Source: Planctomycetota bacterium
GTDB taxonomy: Bacteria > Planctomycetota > SZUA-567 > H5-PLA8
Length of the DNA: 64,000 nt
Assembly: GCA_027493525.1 (NCBI GenBank)
Contig: JAOSKN010000001.1
Coordinates: 434,001-498,000, forward strand
Reading direction: 5' to 3'
In this document: positions 33,653-42,586 of the stretch, in pieces
Layout of the letters: every line of letters starts with the position of its first letter
How positions within the stretch are numbered: the stretch's first letter is position 1
Program-made: the position numbers and the translations under genes
The notes under the pieces: model-generated
Seen by the model: the letters and a program-made list of their open reading frames with translations, nothing else
What the model was told of the DNA's origin: nothing
The model's database searches: none

Positions 33653-35371
33653 TCAGCCCTCCGCGCGGACGACGAGTTCCCGAGGTTGTCCGGGGTTCAG
33701 CGGCTGAGCGACGAGGCCCAGCGCTTTATCCGGCGTATAGCGTCCGTCGCGCCAGTGCGTGTTGTACGGCAGGAAGTGCAGGAGCGCGCGGGCATCGGCC
33801 AGCCCCGAGATCGAGAAGCGCCCCTCGCGGCCGATGCGTTCGCCGAGCCGTTCCGCCAGGATCTCCTGCTGCAAGTCCAGCTCGTACTTCATGCCCGATC
33901 CGGTCGTGACCGCGCCTTCGCCTTTCAGCAGGAACGGAAGCTGGAGGTGGAACGGCGCCAGGCCCGGGCCGCGCGCGGTCTCGGCGCGTTCGATGCACGC
34001 GGCCAGCCGCACGGCGTCGGGTTCGACGGCAACCTCCAGCGCCGCGTCGAAGCCGTCGTAGGCGAGCTTCAAGCGCACCGCGAACGGGCCGGCGGGCTCC
34101 ACGCTGCCCCTCGAAGCCAGGCACGGCAGGCCCAGCGGGCGCGAGCCGCCCGTAAACAGGCTCAGCGCGGCCTGCCGCTTGCCCCCTCCCCCGCCCAGGA
34201 TCAACCCGGCGCGTTCGTGGAAGACCGAGAGGTGCGTCTGATAATCGAGCGTCCAGCGCACACCCGGCTGCTCCGGGCGCGTGAAGCCCGAGACGATCAC
34301 GGTCCAGGGCCCGCGCTTGATGACCCTGACGGGCAGCTTCGGGAGGTCGTAGGCGCCGTCGCCGGCCAGCGGCGCAAGACCCTCCGGCGCCGGCTCGTCC
34401 TCGGGCAGGTCGCGCGCGAACTGGGTGAAGAACGGCAGCCCCAGCCAGCCCCCGTGAACTTGGTATCCGCCGCCCAGCGGCTGCTCAAGCAGCCGGTCGA
34501 GCTGGAAGTGCAGGTACGCGCGGCCCTCGGGCAGGTGCGCCCAGACCGACGGGGGAATCGACATGACGTATCCGGTGTAGCGGACGCGCCCATCGAGGGT
34601 CTCCGCGGGATGCGCGTTGGGATAGGTGAAGAGGCGGTAGAAACCCAGCGCGCGGCGGAGCGCGTCCCGCGCGGCCGGCGAGCCGCTCAGCGCGAGGTAA
34701 TGCGAGAGCGCGTTCATGGTGACGTGCTGATAAACGGTGGCAGGGCCATCATGCTCGTACCAGACCCCGGCCGGGTGCTGCGCGGCGCAGAAGCGTTCGA
34801 GCTGGGCGGCCGCCCAGGCCTCCGCGTCGCGCGCGGCGAAGGCTCGGGCGAGGACGTACGCGGCGAGCAGGTACCAGCTCGGATGATTGGCGCAGTTGTG
34901 GTTGACGGCGAAGCCGGCGCTGCCGGCCTGCTGCCGGGCGGTGGCTTCGATGGCGCGGAAGGCCTTGCGCAGCCCGGCCTCGCACTCGGCCTCCAGCGCG
35001 GGCTCCAGGCGCCCGCGCAGCAATTCCCAGGTCCGCAGCCACGAGAAGCCGCGCCAGTTGTTCGCGTGCCAGTGCGGCGCCTGGTCGTGGCTGGACATTT
35101 GGAATTCGCCGTCGTCGCGCAGGATCTTCAGGTTGTTGCGCAGCGCGCGCGAGACGGCCTTCAGCAGCCGCGCGTTCCCGCGCCAGGGGTTCTGCGGGTG
35201 CTCCAATACGTACAGCCAGGCGAGCGGGTAGTAGGCGAACTGCTGGTAGTCGGTGTTGTGGGCCGGCACGAAGTAGGCGTCGGGCCAGAAGACGCCGTGC
35301 TCGTCCTGCTTGTCGAGAATCTCCTCGACGTGCCGCGCCAGGTGGCGGACGGCCTTCTCACGAAGGGTCAT
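33653..35371 (-). CDS. Putative alpha/alpha-toroid carbohydrate-active protein, family not recognised
   Basis: The protein is 572 residues without a signal peptide. The first 330 look like an alpha/alpha barrel rich in Trp, His and Tyr (DEHGVFWPDAYF, TDYQQFAYYPLAW, SSHDQAPHWHANNWRGFSWL, VNHNCANHPSWYL, TVYQHVTMNALSHYL). The rest is a beta-sandwich. This arrangement resembles heparinase/alginate-lyase-type polysaccharide lyases and unsaturated glycosyl hydrolases, but no family signature is certain. Its start lies 11 bases after the stop of the receptor kinase at 35383, so the two are probably cotranscribed. I would not assign an activity. Confidence 0.5.
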   Translation of the reverse strand: MTLREKAVRHLARHVEEILDKQDEHGVFWPDAYFVPAHNTDYQQFAYYPLAWLYVLEHPQNPWRGNARLLKAVSRALRNNLKILRDDGEFQMSSHDQAPHWHANNWRGFSWLRTWELLRGRLEPALEAECEAGLRKAFRAIEATARQQAGSAGFAVNHNCANHPSWYLLAAYVLARAFAARDAEAWAAAQLERFCAAQHPAGVWYEHDGPATVYQHVTMNALSHYLALSGSPAARDALRRALGFYRLFTYPNAHPAETLDGRVRYTGYVMSIPPSVWAHLPEGRAYLHFQLDRLLEQPLGGGYQVHGGWLGLPFFTQFARDLPEDEPAPEGLAPLAGDGAYDLPKLPVRVIKRGPWTVIVSGFTRPEQPGVRWTLDYQTHLSVFHERAGLILGGGGGKRQAALSLFTGGSRPLGLPCLASRGSVEPAGPFAVRLKLAYDGFDAALEVAVEPDAVRLAACIERAETARGPGLAPFHLQLPFLLKGEGAVTTGSGMKYELDLQQEILAERLGERIGREGRFSISGLADARALLHFLPYNTHWRDGRYTPDKALGLVAQPLNPGQPRELVVRAEG

Positions 35372-35382
35372 GGGGGTCTCGC

Positions 35383-38300
35383 TCAGCGCTTCTTGAGGGC
35401 TTCGAGCTGCACCTGCAGCCAGGCCGGTTCGGGCCGGAAAACGAGGACCAGGTTGCGCCAGCCGTGGTCGCCTTCATTCCCGTTCAGGATCACGTGGAAA
35501 GCCTTAAGGTCTTCCGGCAGCCTGCCGGCGCCGACCGCGTCGCCGTTCACCTTCCAGTCCCAGCAGCCGTTGGCGACGGCGGCCTCGAACTTCGCGAACT
35601 GGCCCATGTAATCCACCGGCTTGCCGACGAGCCGCGCGACCGGCTGCTTGGGGTTGTCCGGGAGCATGAACAGCTCCAGGTGCGGGCTCGAATTGTAAGG
35701 CCGGATCAGGCAGCGCGGGGAGGCGGTCCCGAGGTCGTTGCCCGGGGCGAGGAAATACGGTCCCAGGCGGCGGCCCGGCTTGAAGGCGCGACCCTCGACC
35801 TGTAGCCGGAGCAGTTCGACCATGGGCGCCTTGAAGCGCGCGAAGCAGAACTCCTCGCGCCCCTGGTGGAAAGGAATCTTCAGCGCGCCCGCCTCGAGGC
35901 TCAGCGCGTCGGGCCGGCCCTCGAAATCCTGGAGCTGCTCCGGCGCGGCGAAGTCGTACGTCAGTTCGACGAAACCGCCGTCGAGCGGCTTGGCCTCCCG
36001 GGCATGAAAAATGTGCTTCCAGGGATTCTCGGGAATCAGCGCCTTCTCCGCGGCGGCGCTCCAGGTCTTCAACTCCTCGTCCTGAGCCTGGAGGAAGCGC
36101 GTGCCCTCGTGGGCGGCGCGGAAGGCGGACAGGGCTTCGAGCAGTTCCTTCCATTTCTCGCGCTGGCGCAAGTCCTTCAACGCCGCGTAGGCGGTCTGCG
36201 CGGCGACTTCCTTCTCGCCCGCGCCCATCAGTTCCAGCCGGGCCTCGAAAGCTTCGCGAGCCCCGGCATCGAGCTTGGGGAGCAAGGAGCGCGCGAGGTC
36301 CGTCTTTCCGCGCAGGGCATAGTAGCGCGCCGCCTCGAAGGGCTTCGCGCCGGGAGCCAACGCCTGCACCAGCAGTTCCGGGTCGAGCATGGAGCCGGTC
36401 AGGAACAGGCCCGCGCCCTTCACGCTCACGGCGATCCCGCGCCCTTCCTCGTACTTCTGGACGTCGGCCTCCGCCGCGCCAAAGGTCTTGGCGAAGCGCT
36501 CGGGCAGCGGGAGCTTCTTTTGGGCCTTCGCGAGGGCAGCCAGCGCGGACTCCTCGAACTTCGCGGCCTCTTCGAGTTCCTTGACCTCCGCATCCGCGCG
36601 CTCGCGGATCGGCTCGTACTCCTTCTGGCGCGCGGCGTCGCGCAACTTCCCGGCGGCATGGGCGAGGTCCTCGCCGGCGGCGGTTTGAAGCGCCAGGGTC
36701 AGGAAGCGCGCGTGCAGCGCCAGCAGGCGCGGATCGGGACCGGCAGGCTCGGCCGGCTGCGCCGGTTCCGGTTGCGGGGGCGGTTCGGCCGGCTGCGTCA
36801 CGGCGGGCGCAGGCTCCGGGGCCGGGGCGGGCTCGGGCGGAGGCGCGGGCTCTGCGGGAGGCGGCGCGGGCTCGGGCGGCGGCGGGGACGCCTCCGGCTC
36901 GGTCCGCGCGGGCGGCTTAGGAACCGAATCGGCTTTGGCCGCGAGTTCGGCGACGGGCTTGGGCCGGACAGGCGCTGGATTCGCGCGAGGTTCGTCAGCC
37001 TCCGCGCGCCGGTCGTCTCTGGGCGGCTGGGAGCCTCCGCCGGCGAGGAGCACGACCAGGATCAGCGCGCCGGCGCCGGCCAGCGCGGCGGCGACGAGCG
37101 CGGCGTTGTTCTTGCGCGGGGCCCTGCCGGCCTCCGCGCGCCCCGAGCGCCCGCCCACGGCCGACTGCGGGCCGGTGGTGACGCGAATGGGGCCCACCGC
37201 GCCGACGGGGCCGGTGCTGTGGCGCGGGCCGATGGGCATGCGCGGGCCGGTGCTGTGGCGCGCTCCGATCGGCGCGCGGGGGCCGGTCGTGCCGCCGGGC
37301 TCCAGGCCGCGCCGCCGGCCGCTGCGCGCGGCCGACTTCGGCGCCGCGCAGGAACTCGGGGCGTTGAAGGCCGCGGCCGCGATGGGCTTGTTCTTCGCCA
37401 GCAGGTCCAGATCGGCGAGCAGATCCTTTGCGCTGGCGTAGCGGTCGGCGGGGTTCTTGGCCAGCAGCTTGGAGACGATCAGCGCGAGCCCCAGGGAGAC
37501 CTGCGTGTTCAGGTCGCTCAACGCCGGCGCGGTCTCGGAGAGATGCTTGGCCATGATCAGCGTGGAGCTGTCGCCTTCGTAGAGCGTGCGGCCGGCGAAG
37601 AGGTGGTAGATCGTGGCGCCGAAGCTGTAGAGGTCGGCGCGGTGGTCGAGGTCGACCTGGCCTTTGGCCTGTTCGGGGGCGATGTAGTGGGGCGTGCCGA
37701 CGGCCTTGCCGGCGAGGGTGAGGCCCGCGTCCTCCCCGCCGAGATCGATGCCGCGCGCCAGCCCGAGATCGCAGAGCTTCGCCTGGCCGCGTTCGGTGAG
37801 CATGATGTTATCGGGCTTGATGTCGCGGTGAATCAGGTTCTGGCCGTGCGCGTAGACCAGCGCCTCGCCGATCTGCCGCACGAGGCTGAGGCCGTCCTCG
37901 ATGCCGAAGCGGCCCTTCTCGGCGACGATTTCGCGCGCCGTGCGGCCTTCGACGAACTCCATCGCGAAGTAGGTGTAGCCGCCGGCTTCGCCGACGTCGA
38001 TGGCGTTGATGATGTTGGGATGGTTCAGCTTCGCGGCGATGCGCGCTTCGCGGACAAAGCGCTCCTTATGGAGTTGGTTCTGCGCGAGCTTCTTGGGCAG
38101 GATCTTGAGCGCGACGACGCGGTCCATCGAGATCTGGCGCGCCTTGAAGACGGAGCCCATCGCGCCCTGGCCGACCTTCTCGAGGATCTCGAACCCGGCC
38201 AGCGTGGGGTTGGCCTGGAGATCTTTGAGTACGGTCTCGACCTGCTCGCGGGAAAGGTAATTCTTCTTGATGAGGATCTCGCCGATCTTCTCGGGGAGCC

Positions 38301-38442
38301 CCAGGCCGCCGAGGGTCTCCTGGGCGGCGAGGCACTCGTCGACCTGCGCCTGGGTGCAGAAGCCCTTGGCCACGGCAATGGAGCCGAAAAGCCGGCGCGT
38401 GACGGTCGGATTGCTGCGGCTGTACTCGCTGGCCTGACTCAC
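35383..38442 (-). CDS. Transmembrane Ser/Thr protein kinase with GspE-like N-terminus and large extracytoplasmic domain
   Basis: The protein is 1019 residues, starting at GTG (38442). The order is a GspE/MshE-like helical domain (about 15-75, KIGEILIKKNYLSREQVETV), a kinase domain (about 85-345: GQGAMGSVFKAR, VALKILPKK, HRDIKPDNIML, DLGLARG, GTPHYIAPEQ), a basic linker with PIG-R-HSTGP repeats (about 385-415) and one membrane helix (ALVAAALAGAGALILVVLLA). A Pro/Glu/Ala-rich stalk, a helical region and a C-terminal beta-rich lectin/DUF1080-like domain (FEGRPDALSLEAGALKIPF, NGEWDW-like NGCWDW) follow. It probably senses envelope or carbohydrate signals and phosphorylates cytoplasmic partners. 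It is upstream of, and coupled to, the toroid protein at 33653. Confidence 0.85.
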   Translation of the reverse strand: MSQASEYSRSNPTVTRRLFGSIAVAKGFCTQAQVDECLAAQETLGGLGLPEKIGEILIKKNYLSREQVETVLKDLQANPTLAGFEILEKVGQGAMGSVFKARQISMDRVVALKILPKKLAQNQLHKERFVREARIAAKLNHPNIINAIDVGEAGGYTYFAMEFVEGRTAREIVAEKGRFGIEDGLSLVRQIGEALVYAHGQNLIHRDIKPDNIMLTERGQAKLCDLGLARGIDLGGEDAGLTLAGKAVGTPHYIAPEQAKGQVDLDHRADLYSFGATIYHLFAGRTLYEGDSSTLIMAKHLSETAPALSDLNTQVSLGLALIVSKLLAKNPADRYASAKDLLADLDLLAKNKPIAAAAFNAPSSCAAPKSAARSGRRRGLEPGGTTGPRAPIGARHSTGPRMPIGPRHSTGPVGAVGPIRVTTGPQSAVGGRSGRAEAGRAPRKNNAALVAAALAGAGALILVVLLAGGGSQPPRDDRRAEADEPRANPAPVRPKPVAELAAKADSVPKPPARTEPEASPPPPEPAPPPAEPAPPPEPAPAPEPAPAVTQPAEPPPQPEPAQPAEPAGPDPRLLALHARFLTLALQTAAGEDLAHAAGKLRDAARQKEYEPIRERADAEVKELEEAAKFEESALAALAKAQKKLPLPERFAKTFGAAEADVQKYEEGRGIAVSVKGAGLFLTGSMLDPELLVQALAPGAKPFEAARYYALRGKTDLARSLLPKLDAGAREAFEARLELMGAGEKEVAAQTAYAALKDLRQREKWKELLEALSAFRAAHEGTRFLQAQDEELKTWSAAAEKALIPENPWKHIFHAREAKPLDGGFVELTYDFAAPEQLQDFEGRPDALSLEAGALKIPFHQGREEFCFARFKAPMVELLRLQVEGRAFKPGRRLGPYFLAPGNDLGTASPRCLIRPYNSSPHLELFMLPDNPKQPVARLVGKPVDYMGQFAKFEAAVANGCWDWKVNGDAVGAGRLPEDLKAFHVILNGNEGDHGWRNLVLVFRPEPAWLQVQLEALKKR

Positions 38443-38572
38443 CCTGCGGCCCCCTGGCGCGAGCAGTTCCCCGGCAATCCCGCCATGGTACCCGCCCCCG
38501 GCAGGAAGGGCAACGGCGCGGCCGCGGCGTCAGTACGCGCGGTGCAGGTCCTCATGACCGCCCGGCCCGGCC

Positions 38573-38614
38573 TAAAAACAAGCGCGCCTGGCCGGCGGTC
38601 CGGTCAGGCGCGCT
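38573..38614 (-). terminator. Rho-independent terminator of the lipoprotein gene
   Basis: A 15-bp stem with one G-T mismatch (38581-38595 with 38600-38614, loop CGGT) is followed on the minus strand by TGTTTTTAGG. It starts 27 bases after the stop of the gene at 38641 and upstream of the kinase at 35383, so the two genes are separate units. Confidence 0.8.
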
Positions 38615-38640
38615 GAATGACGCGAACCTCGCGTGGCGGC

Positions 38641-39147
38641 CTACTTCAGCGCCTTGAGCGCTCCCTCGGCCGACTCCTTGATCTCGGCGTCCGCGGACTT
38701 CGCCAACTGCTCAAGCTTCGGCTTGGCGGCCTTCAGTTCCGGGACCGACGAGGAAATGCGAATCTCCTCGCAGGCCTCGATGATCTTGTCCTTCTCGGGG
38801 CTCCAGAGTTCCTTGATAAGCTGGCCGACGCCTTTCCCGCTGGGCAGCGGGATGTCGCTGGTGACGTTGGGGATTGGAATGTCCAGCTCTCCGGTCTTGG
38901 CGGCGGGCGCTTCGGTCTTGGCGGCGGCCACGGTCTTGGCGGCCGGCGTCTTGGCCTCGGCGGCGGTTTTCGCTTCGCCCTCCGTCTTGGCTTCCGTCTC
39001 GGTCTTCTCGCTCTCCCCGGTCTTGGCCAGGTCGGTCGCCACAGGCTCCGACTCGGTCTTCTTCGCGGTCTTCTTGGGCGGCGAGCCGCCCCCGCAACCC
39101 AGCACCGCGAGCGCCACGAACAGCAGCGACACCTTGAGCACGCGCAT
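38641..39147 (-). CDS. Lipoprotein with Lys-Thr-rich repeats
   Basis: The protein is 168 residues. MRVLKVSLLFVALAVLGCGGG is a lipoprotein signal with lipobox VLGC. A disordered stretch follows (about 22-95) of Lys-Thr-Glu/Ala units (AKTEGEAKTAAEAKTPAAKT). The C-terminal 70 residues are HEAT-like helices (VGQLIKELWSPEKDKIIEAC, ELKAAKPKLEQLAKSADAEI). The ATG at 39147 has GGGAG at an 8-base distance; the ATG at 39153 and GTG at 39162 are in frame but less well placed. The Gly following the lipidated Cys suggests transport to the outer membrane by Escherichia-type rules, which may not apply here. Function unknown. Confidence 0.7.
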   Translation of the reverse strand: MRVLKVSLLFVALAVLGCGGGSPPKKTAKKTESEPVATDLAKTGESEKTETEAKTEGEAKTAAEAKTPAAKTVAAAKTEAPAAKTGELDIPIPNVTSDIPLPSGKGVGQLIKELWSPEKDKIIEACEEIRISSSVPELKAAKPKLEQLAKSADAEIKESAEGALKALK

Positions 39148-39328
39148 GGTCATATCTCCCACTCGCCAGGAAATCCGGGCTCGCTTCTCCGACTAACGTA
39201 CTCGGGCACGTATAGCGTTCAAAAATACCAAGTCGGAATCAAGCGTAATTGCACAGGGTTGTCGCACGAGGTGCAGCCACGCTCGCCACCTTGAACCTCG
39301 ACTTGCTTCGAGTAACTATATATGGCGC

Positions 39329-40801
39329 ATGAAACATGAACCGCTTGCCACGCCGGCCGCCGCGCCAGCCCCGGAGCGCGGGATCGAGGGTCCCGGCCAG
39401 GATCCGGACCACTGCGGCCTGGAGGGAACCGTCTACGCGCCCGACGCCGCGGCGCTCGCCGGCTCGCGCGCCCACCCGCTCATCGCCGGCACCAAGGTCC
39501 ACCTGCTCACCTACGGCTGCCAGATGAACGTCTACGACAGCGAGATGGTCGCCGGCCTGCTGGGCGAACGCGGCGCGGGCTTCGTCGCGGAGCCCGAAGC
39601 CGCCGACCTGCTGATCGTCAATACGTGCAGCGTCCGCGCGCACGCCGAGGACCGCGTCTACAGCCGGCTGGGCCGGATCAAGTTCGAGAAGCGGCGCCGC
39701 CCGGGCTTCCTCGTGGCGGTGATGGGCTGCATGGCGCAGAAGGAAGGCGAGCGGATCGCCGAGCGCTTCCCGTACGTGGATCTGATCGTTGGCACGCGGC
39801 AACTGCACCGCTTCCCGCAGTTGCTCGAACGGATCCGCGAGGGCGCGCCGACGCCGCTGCTGGCCATCGACGAGACGCCGGACGTGAACTTCGGCGAGAC
39901 CGTCGCGCGGCGCGAGACGCCGTTCCAGGCGTACCTTGCCGTCACGCGCGGCTGCAACAAGCGCTGCACGTTCTGCGTCGTGCCGTACACGCGCGGGCCG
40001 GAGGTCAGCCGCCCGGTCGAGGACGTCGTCGCCGAGGCCCGGCGCCTGGCCGCCGACGGCGTCGTCGAACTGACCCTGTTGGGCCAGACCATCGACACCT
40101 ACGGGTACGACCTGGGCGCCAACCTCTGGACGCTCCTGCGCGCGCTGCACGGGGTCGAGGGGCTCAAGCGCATCCGCTTCATCACCAGCCATCCCGAAGA
40201 GTGCCGTGACGACCTCTGGCGCGCGATGGCCGACTTGGGCGGCAAGGTGATGCCCTTCATCCACATGCCCGCGCAGTCGGGCTCGAACGCGGTCTTGCGG
40301 CGCATGGCGCGGGGTTACACGCGCGAGCGCTACCTCGACGTCGTCGCCTCCGCGCGCAGCCTCTGCCCGGGCATCGAGATCGCCAGCGATTGGATCGTCG
40401 GCTTCAGCGGCGAGTCCGACGCGGACTTCGAACGGTCCCTCACGCTGATGGAAACCTTCCGCCCGCAGATGAGCTACATCTTCAAGTACTCGGTCCGCGA
40501 AGGCACGCCCGCGCAGCGCCTCCCAGATGACGTGCCGGATGAGGTGAAGAAGGAGCGGCACCGGCGGATGCTCGAATTGCAGGAGCGGATCTCGCTCGAA
40601 TTGAACCGCGAGCGCGTCGGGCAGGTCGAGGAGGTGCTCGTCGAAGGCCCCAGCAAGACCGACCCGGCGCGGTTCACCGGGCGCGGCCGCGCGCGGCGGC
40701 TGGTGCACTTCTCGGGCGACGCGGCGCTGGCCGGCAAGCTGGTTCGGGTGGAGGTTACCGGCGCGACGGGGCTCTCGCTGCTTGGCGAGCGAATCGAATA
40801 G
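39329..40801 (+). CDS. miaB: tRNA-2-methylthio-N6-dimethylallyladenosine synthase (radical SAM)
   Basis: This 490-residue radical-SAM methylthiotransferase modifies A37 of tRNAs that read UNN codons. The N-terminal UPF0004 domain supplies the auxiliary 4Fe-4S ligands C64 (YGCQMN), C100 (NTCSVR) and C134 (GCMAQKEG). The radical-SAM motif is C209-x3-C213-x2-C216 (GCNKRCTFCVVPYTRG). SHPEECRDDLW, MPFIHMPAQSGSNAVLRRM and a C-terminal TRAM domain follow. The N-terminal 50 residues are an extra Ala/Pro-rich leader. There is no clear ribosome-binding site; TATATA at 39317-39322 sits six bases before the ATG, so a leaderless transcript is possible. Confidence 0.92.
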   Translation: MKHEPLATPAAAPAPERGIEGPGQDPDHCGLEGTVYAPDAAALAGSRAHPLIAGTKVHLLTYGCQMNVYDSEMVAGLLGERGAGFVAEPEAADLLIVNTCSVRAHAEDRVYSRLGRIKFEKRRRPGFLVAVMGCMAQKEGERIAERFPYVDLIVGTRQLHRFPQLLERIREGAPTPLLAIDETPDVNFGETVARRETPFQAYLAVTRGCNKRCTFCVVPYTRGPEVSRPVEDVVAEARRLAADGVVELTLLGQTIDTYGYDLGANLWTLLRALHGVEGLKRIRFITSHPEECRDDLWRAMADLGGKVMPFIHMPAQSGSNAVLRRMARGYTRERYLDVVASARSLCPGIEIASDWIVGFSGESDADFERSLTLMETFRPQMSYIFKYSVREGTPAQRLPDDVPDEVKKERHRRMLELQERISLELNRERVGQVEEVLVEGPSKTDPARFTGRGRARRLVHFSGDAALAGKLVRVEVTGATGLSLLGERIE

Positions 40802-40811
40802 CCGGTCCGGC

Positions 40812-41932
40812 CTACCACGCCTCCCGATACAACCGCTGGCACGCCTCCAGGTCCAGCCTTCGCGGGTTCGTCGGCGTGCAGTGATCCTTCAGCGCGCGCT
40901 CGGCCAGCGGCTCCAGGTCTTCCCGCGTCACGCCCATATCCCGCAAGCGCGAAGGCAGGCCCAATTCGGCACAAAGCTTTGAGAAGGTCTCAGGCAACGC
41001 GGCGGCGTTAGCCAACCCCAGCGTCTGCGCCAATCGCAGCATCTTTTCCGCGCAGTGATCCGCGTTGAAGCGCAGCACGTGCGGCAGAAAGAGCGCGTTC
41101 AGCGTGCCGTGATGAAGCTTCTTCGCGGTCAACCCCCGAGCGGATGGCTGAGGCTGTGGACGGCGCCGAGGCTCTTGGGAAACGCCAGCCCGCTCAGCAC
41201 CGAGCAGAGCATCATTGCGCGGCGCGCCTCGCGGTCGCGTCCGTCCCCGACGGCGTGGCGGATATGCGCATAGCCGAAGCGCAGCCCTTCCAGCGCCAAC
41301 GCGTCGGCGGCAGGGTTCTCCCGCGGGCTCAAGAAGGTCTCGACGGCGTGCGAGAGCGCGTCCATGCCGGTTGCGGCGGTCAGCAGCGGCGGCAGGTCGA
41401 AGGTCAACTCGGGATCGCAGAGCGCCGCCTTGGGCAGCAGGTGCGGGCTTATGAAGCCCAGCTTGCGCCCATCGTCGAGCGTCAGCAGCGCGGCGCGCCC
41501 GACTTCGCTCCCACTCCCGGCCGTCGTGGGGATCGCGAGCAGCGGCGGCACGCGTCCGGTAATCCTCGCCATGCCGCCGGCGCCGATGCTGAACGACTCC
41601 AGCGGACCTTCGTGATGCGCGCCGAGCGCCACGCACTTGGCCAGATCGATGGGCGAGCCGCCGCCGAGCGCGACGAGCCCGTCGCAGCCGGCCTCGCGAA
41701 AGCGCGCCAGGCCCGCGCGGCAGGAGGCCTCCGTCGGATTCGTTTGAACCGCGTCGAATACCGCCGGATCTTTCAAGCCCAATCGATCGACGTAACCCAG
41801 CCTCACGAGCCCCGCGTCCGTGACGACCAGCGGCCGCCGGATGCCATGGCGTTCGAGGATCTCAGGCAGCTTCGCCGCGACGCCGAAGGCCAGGTACACG
41901 TCGTTCAGGTACGAGAAAGTCGGCGCAAGCAT
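40812..41932 (-). CDS. Iron-containing (group III) alcohol dehydrogenase, frameshifted
   Basis: The repaired length is 373 residues. The N-terminal NAD domain shows PLVVTDAGLVRLGY, CDGLVALGGGSPIDLAK and IPTTAGSGSEV. The metal site comes from MDALSHAVETFLS (Asp and His), AVHSLSHPLGG and LHHGTLNALFLPHVLRFN (two more His). The last 107 residues are in another frame: the switch is at the C5 run 41133-41137, and a sixth base gives SHPLGGLTAKKLHHG, the family consensus order. The family reduces aldehydes or oxidises alcohols with NAD(P). The ATG at 41932 is chosen because the longer frame runs through the 7-bp repeat tract. It converges with miaB, 10 bases between stops. Confidence 0.8.
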
Positions 41933-41945
41933 GGGCGCGTCCCGG

Positions 41946-42078
41946 GATCTGTAATCTGTAATCTGTAATCTGTAATCTGTTAATCCGTACCACACACGAA
42001 TCGATTGTTGATCACCGCCACAGGATACAGATTACAGATCACAGATCACAGATCACAGATTACAGATTACAGATTACT
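41946..42078. repeat. Inverted pair of 7-bp tandem-repeat arrays
   Basis: The left arm (41946-41986) is five units of ATCTGTA, ending CTGTTAATCC. The right arm (42023-42078) is about eight units of ACAGATT/ACAGATC, starting GGATACAG. The arms are reverse complements with a 36-base non-repetitive centre. The pair fills the gap between the stop of the CBS gene at 42089 and the start of the alcohol dehydrogenase. Its period equals that of the repeat at 56829 although the unit differs. The unit is too short for a CRISPR. Confidence 0.85.
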
Positions 42079-42088
42079 GAGCCCAGGC

Positions 42089-42584
42089 CTACCGGCCTTC
42101 GCAGCGCGACTGGAGGAAACGCATCACGCGCAGGGGGCTGACGATGCCTAAAATCCTCTCATTCACGTCCACCACGGGCACGTGGCGGTAGCCGCTGACG
42201 GCCATCACGCAGAGCGCCTTGCCGGCGCGGTCGGATTCGTAGACGTAGACCGGATCGGGGGTCATCACTTCGGTGATCGGCTTGTCCTTCAATTCCTCGT
42301 AACGTTCGGCGACTTTATCGAGGACGTCGCGTTCGGAGAAGAGCCCCAGCAGGCGGCCTTCACGCGCGACCAGGACGCACGCGATCTCCAGGCCGGCGAG
42401 CGTGCGCAGGGCTTGCTCCACGGTCGTTTCGGGAGGAATGGCCGTCACGGGGGCGCGTCTGGATCGCGGTGACTTTCTCTTCATGCAGCGCCCGCTCGAT
42501 GGGATCGCTGAAGGAGCGGGGATCGTAGTTCTCGAGCGGATCCTGGTATTCGAGCCCCGGCGCGGTCATGTCGGATTGTTCCAT
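42089..42584 (-). CDS. CBS-domain pair protein, frameshifted
   Basis: The repaired protein is 164 residues: an N-terminal tail (MEQSDMTAPGLEYQDPLENY, SDPIERALHEEKVTAIQTRP) and two CBS motifs (VTAIPPETTVEQALRTLAGL, CVLVAREGRLLGLFSERDVL; ITEVMTPDPVYVYESD, YRHVPVVDVNERILGIVSPLRVM). CBS pairs bind adenosine nucleotides and regulate attached or partner proteins. The frame changes at the G5 run 42449-42453. AAGGAG lies 8 bases before the ATG, and the start is two bases after the stop of the other CBS gene at 42587, so the two form a coupled operon and may act as a heterodimer. The target is unknown. Confidence 0.75.
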
Positions 42585-42586
42585 GC

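Noticed and set aside
39291..39322. Full sigma-70 promoter TTGAAC/TATATA for miaB
   Set aside because: The 20-base spacer is too long; only the TATATA box is mentioned as a possible leaderless -10.
41933..41995. N-terminal extension of the iron alcohol dehydrogenase (LTDYRLQITDYR)
   Set aside because: It is a translation of the 7-bp repeat array, upstream of the conserved N-terminus that starts at 41932.
41946..42078. CRISPR array
   Set aside because: The repeat unit is only 7 bp with no spacers; arms are inverted rather than direct across the centre, and no cas gene is present.
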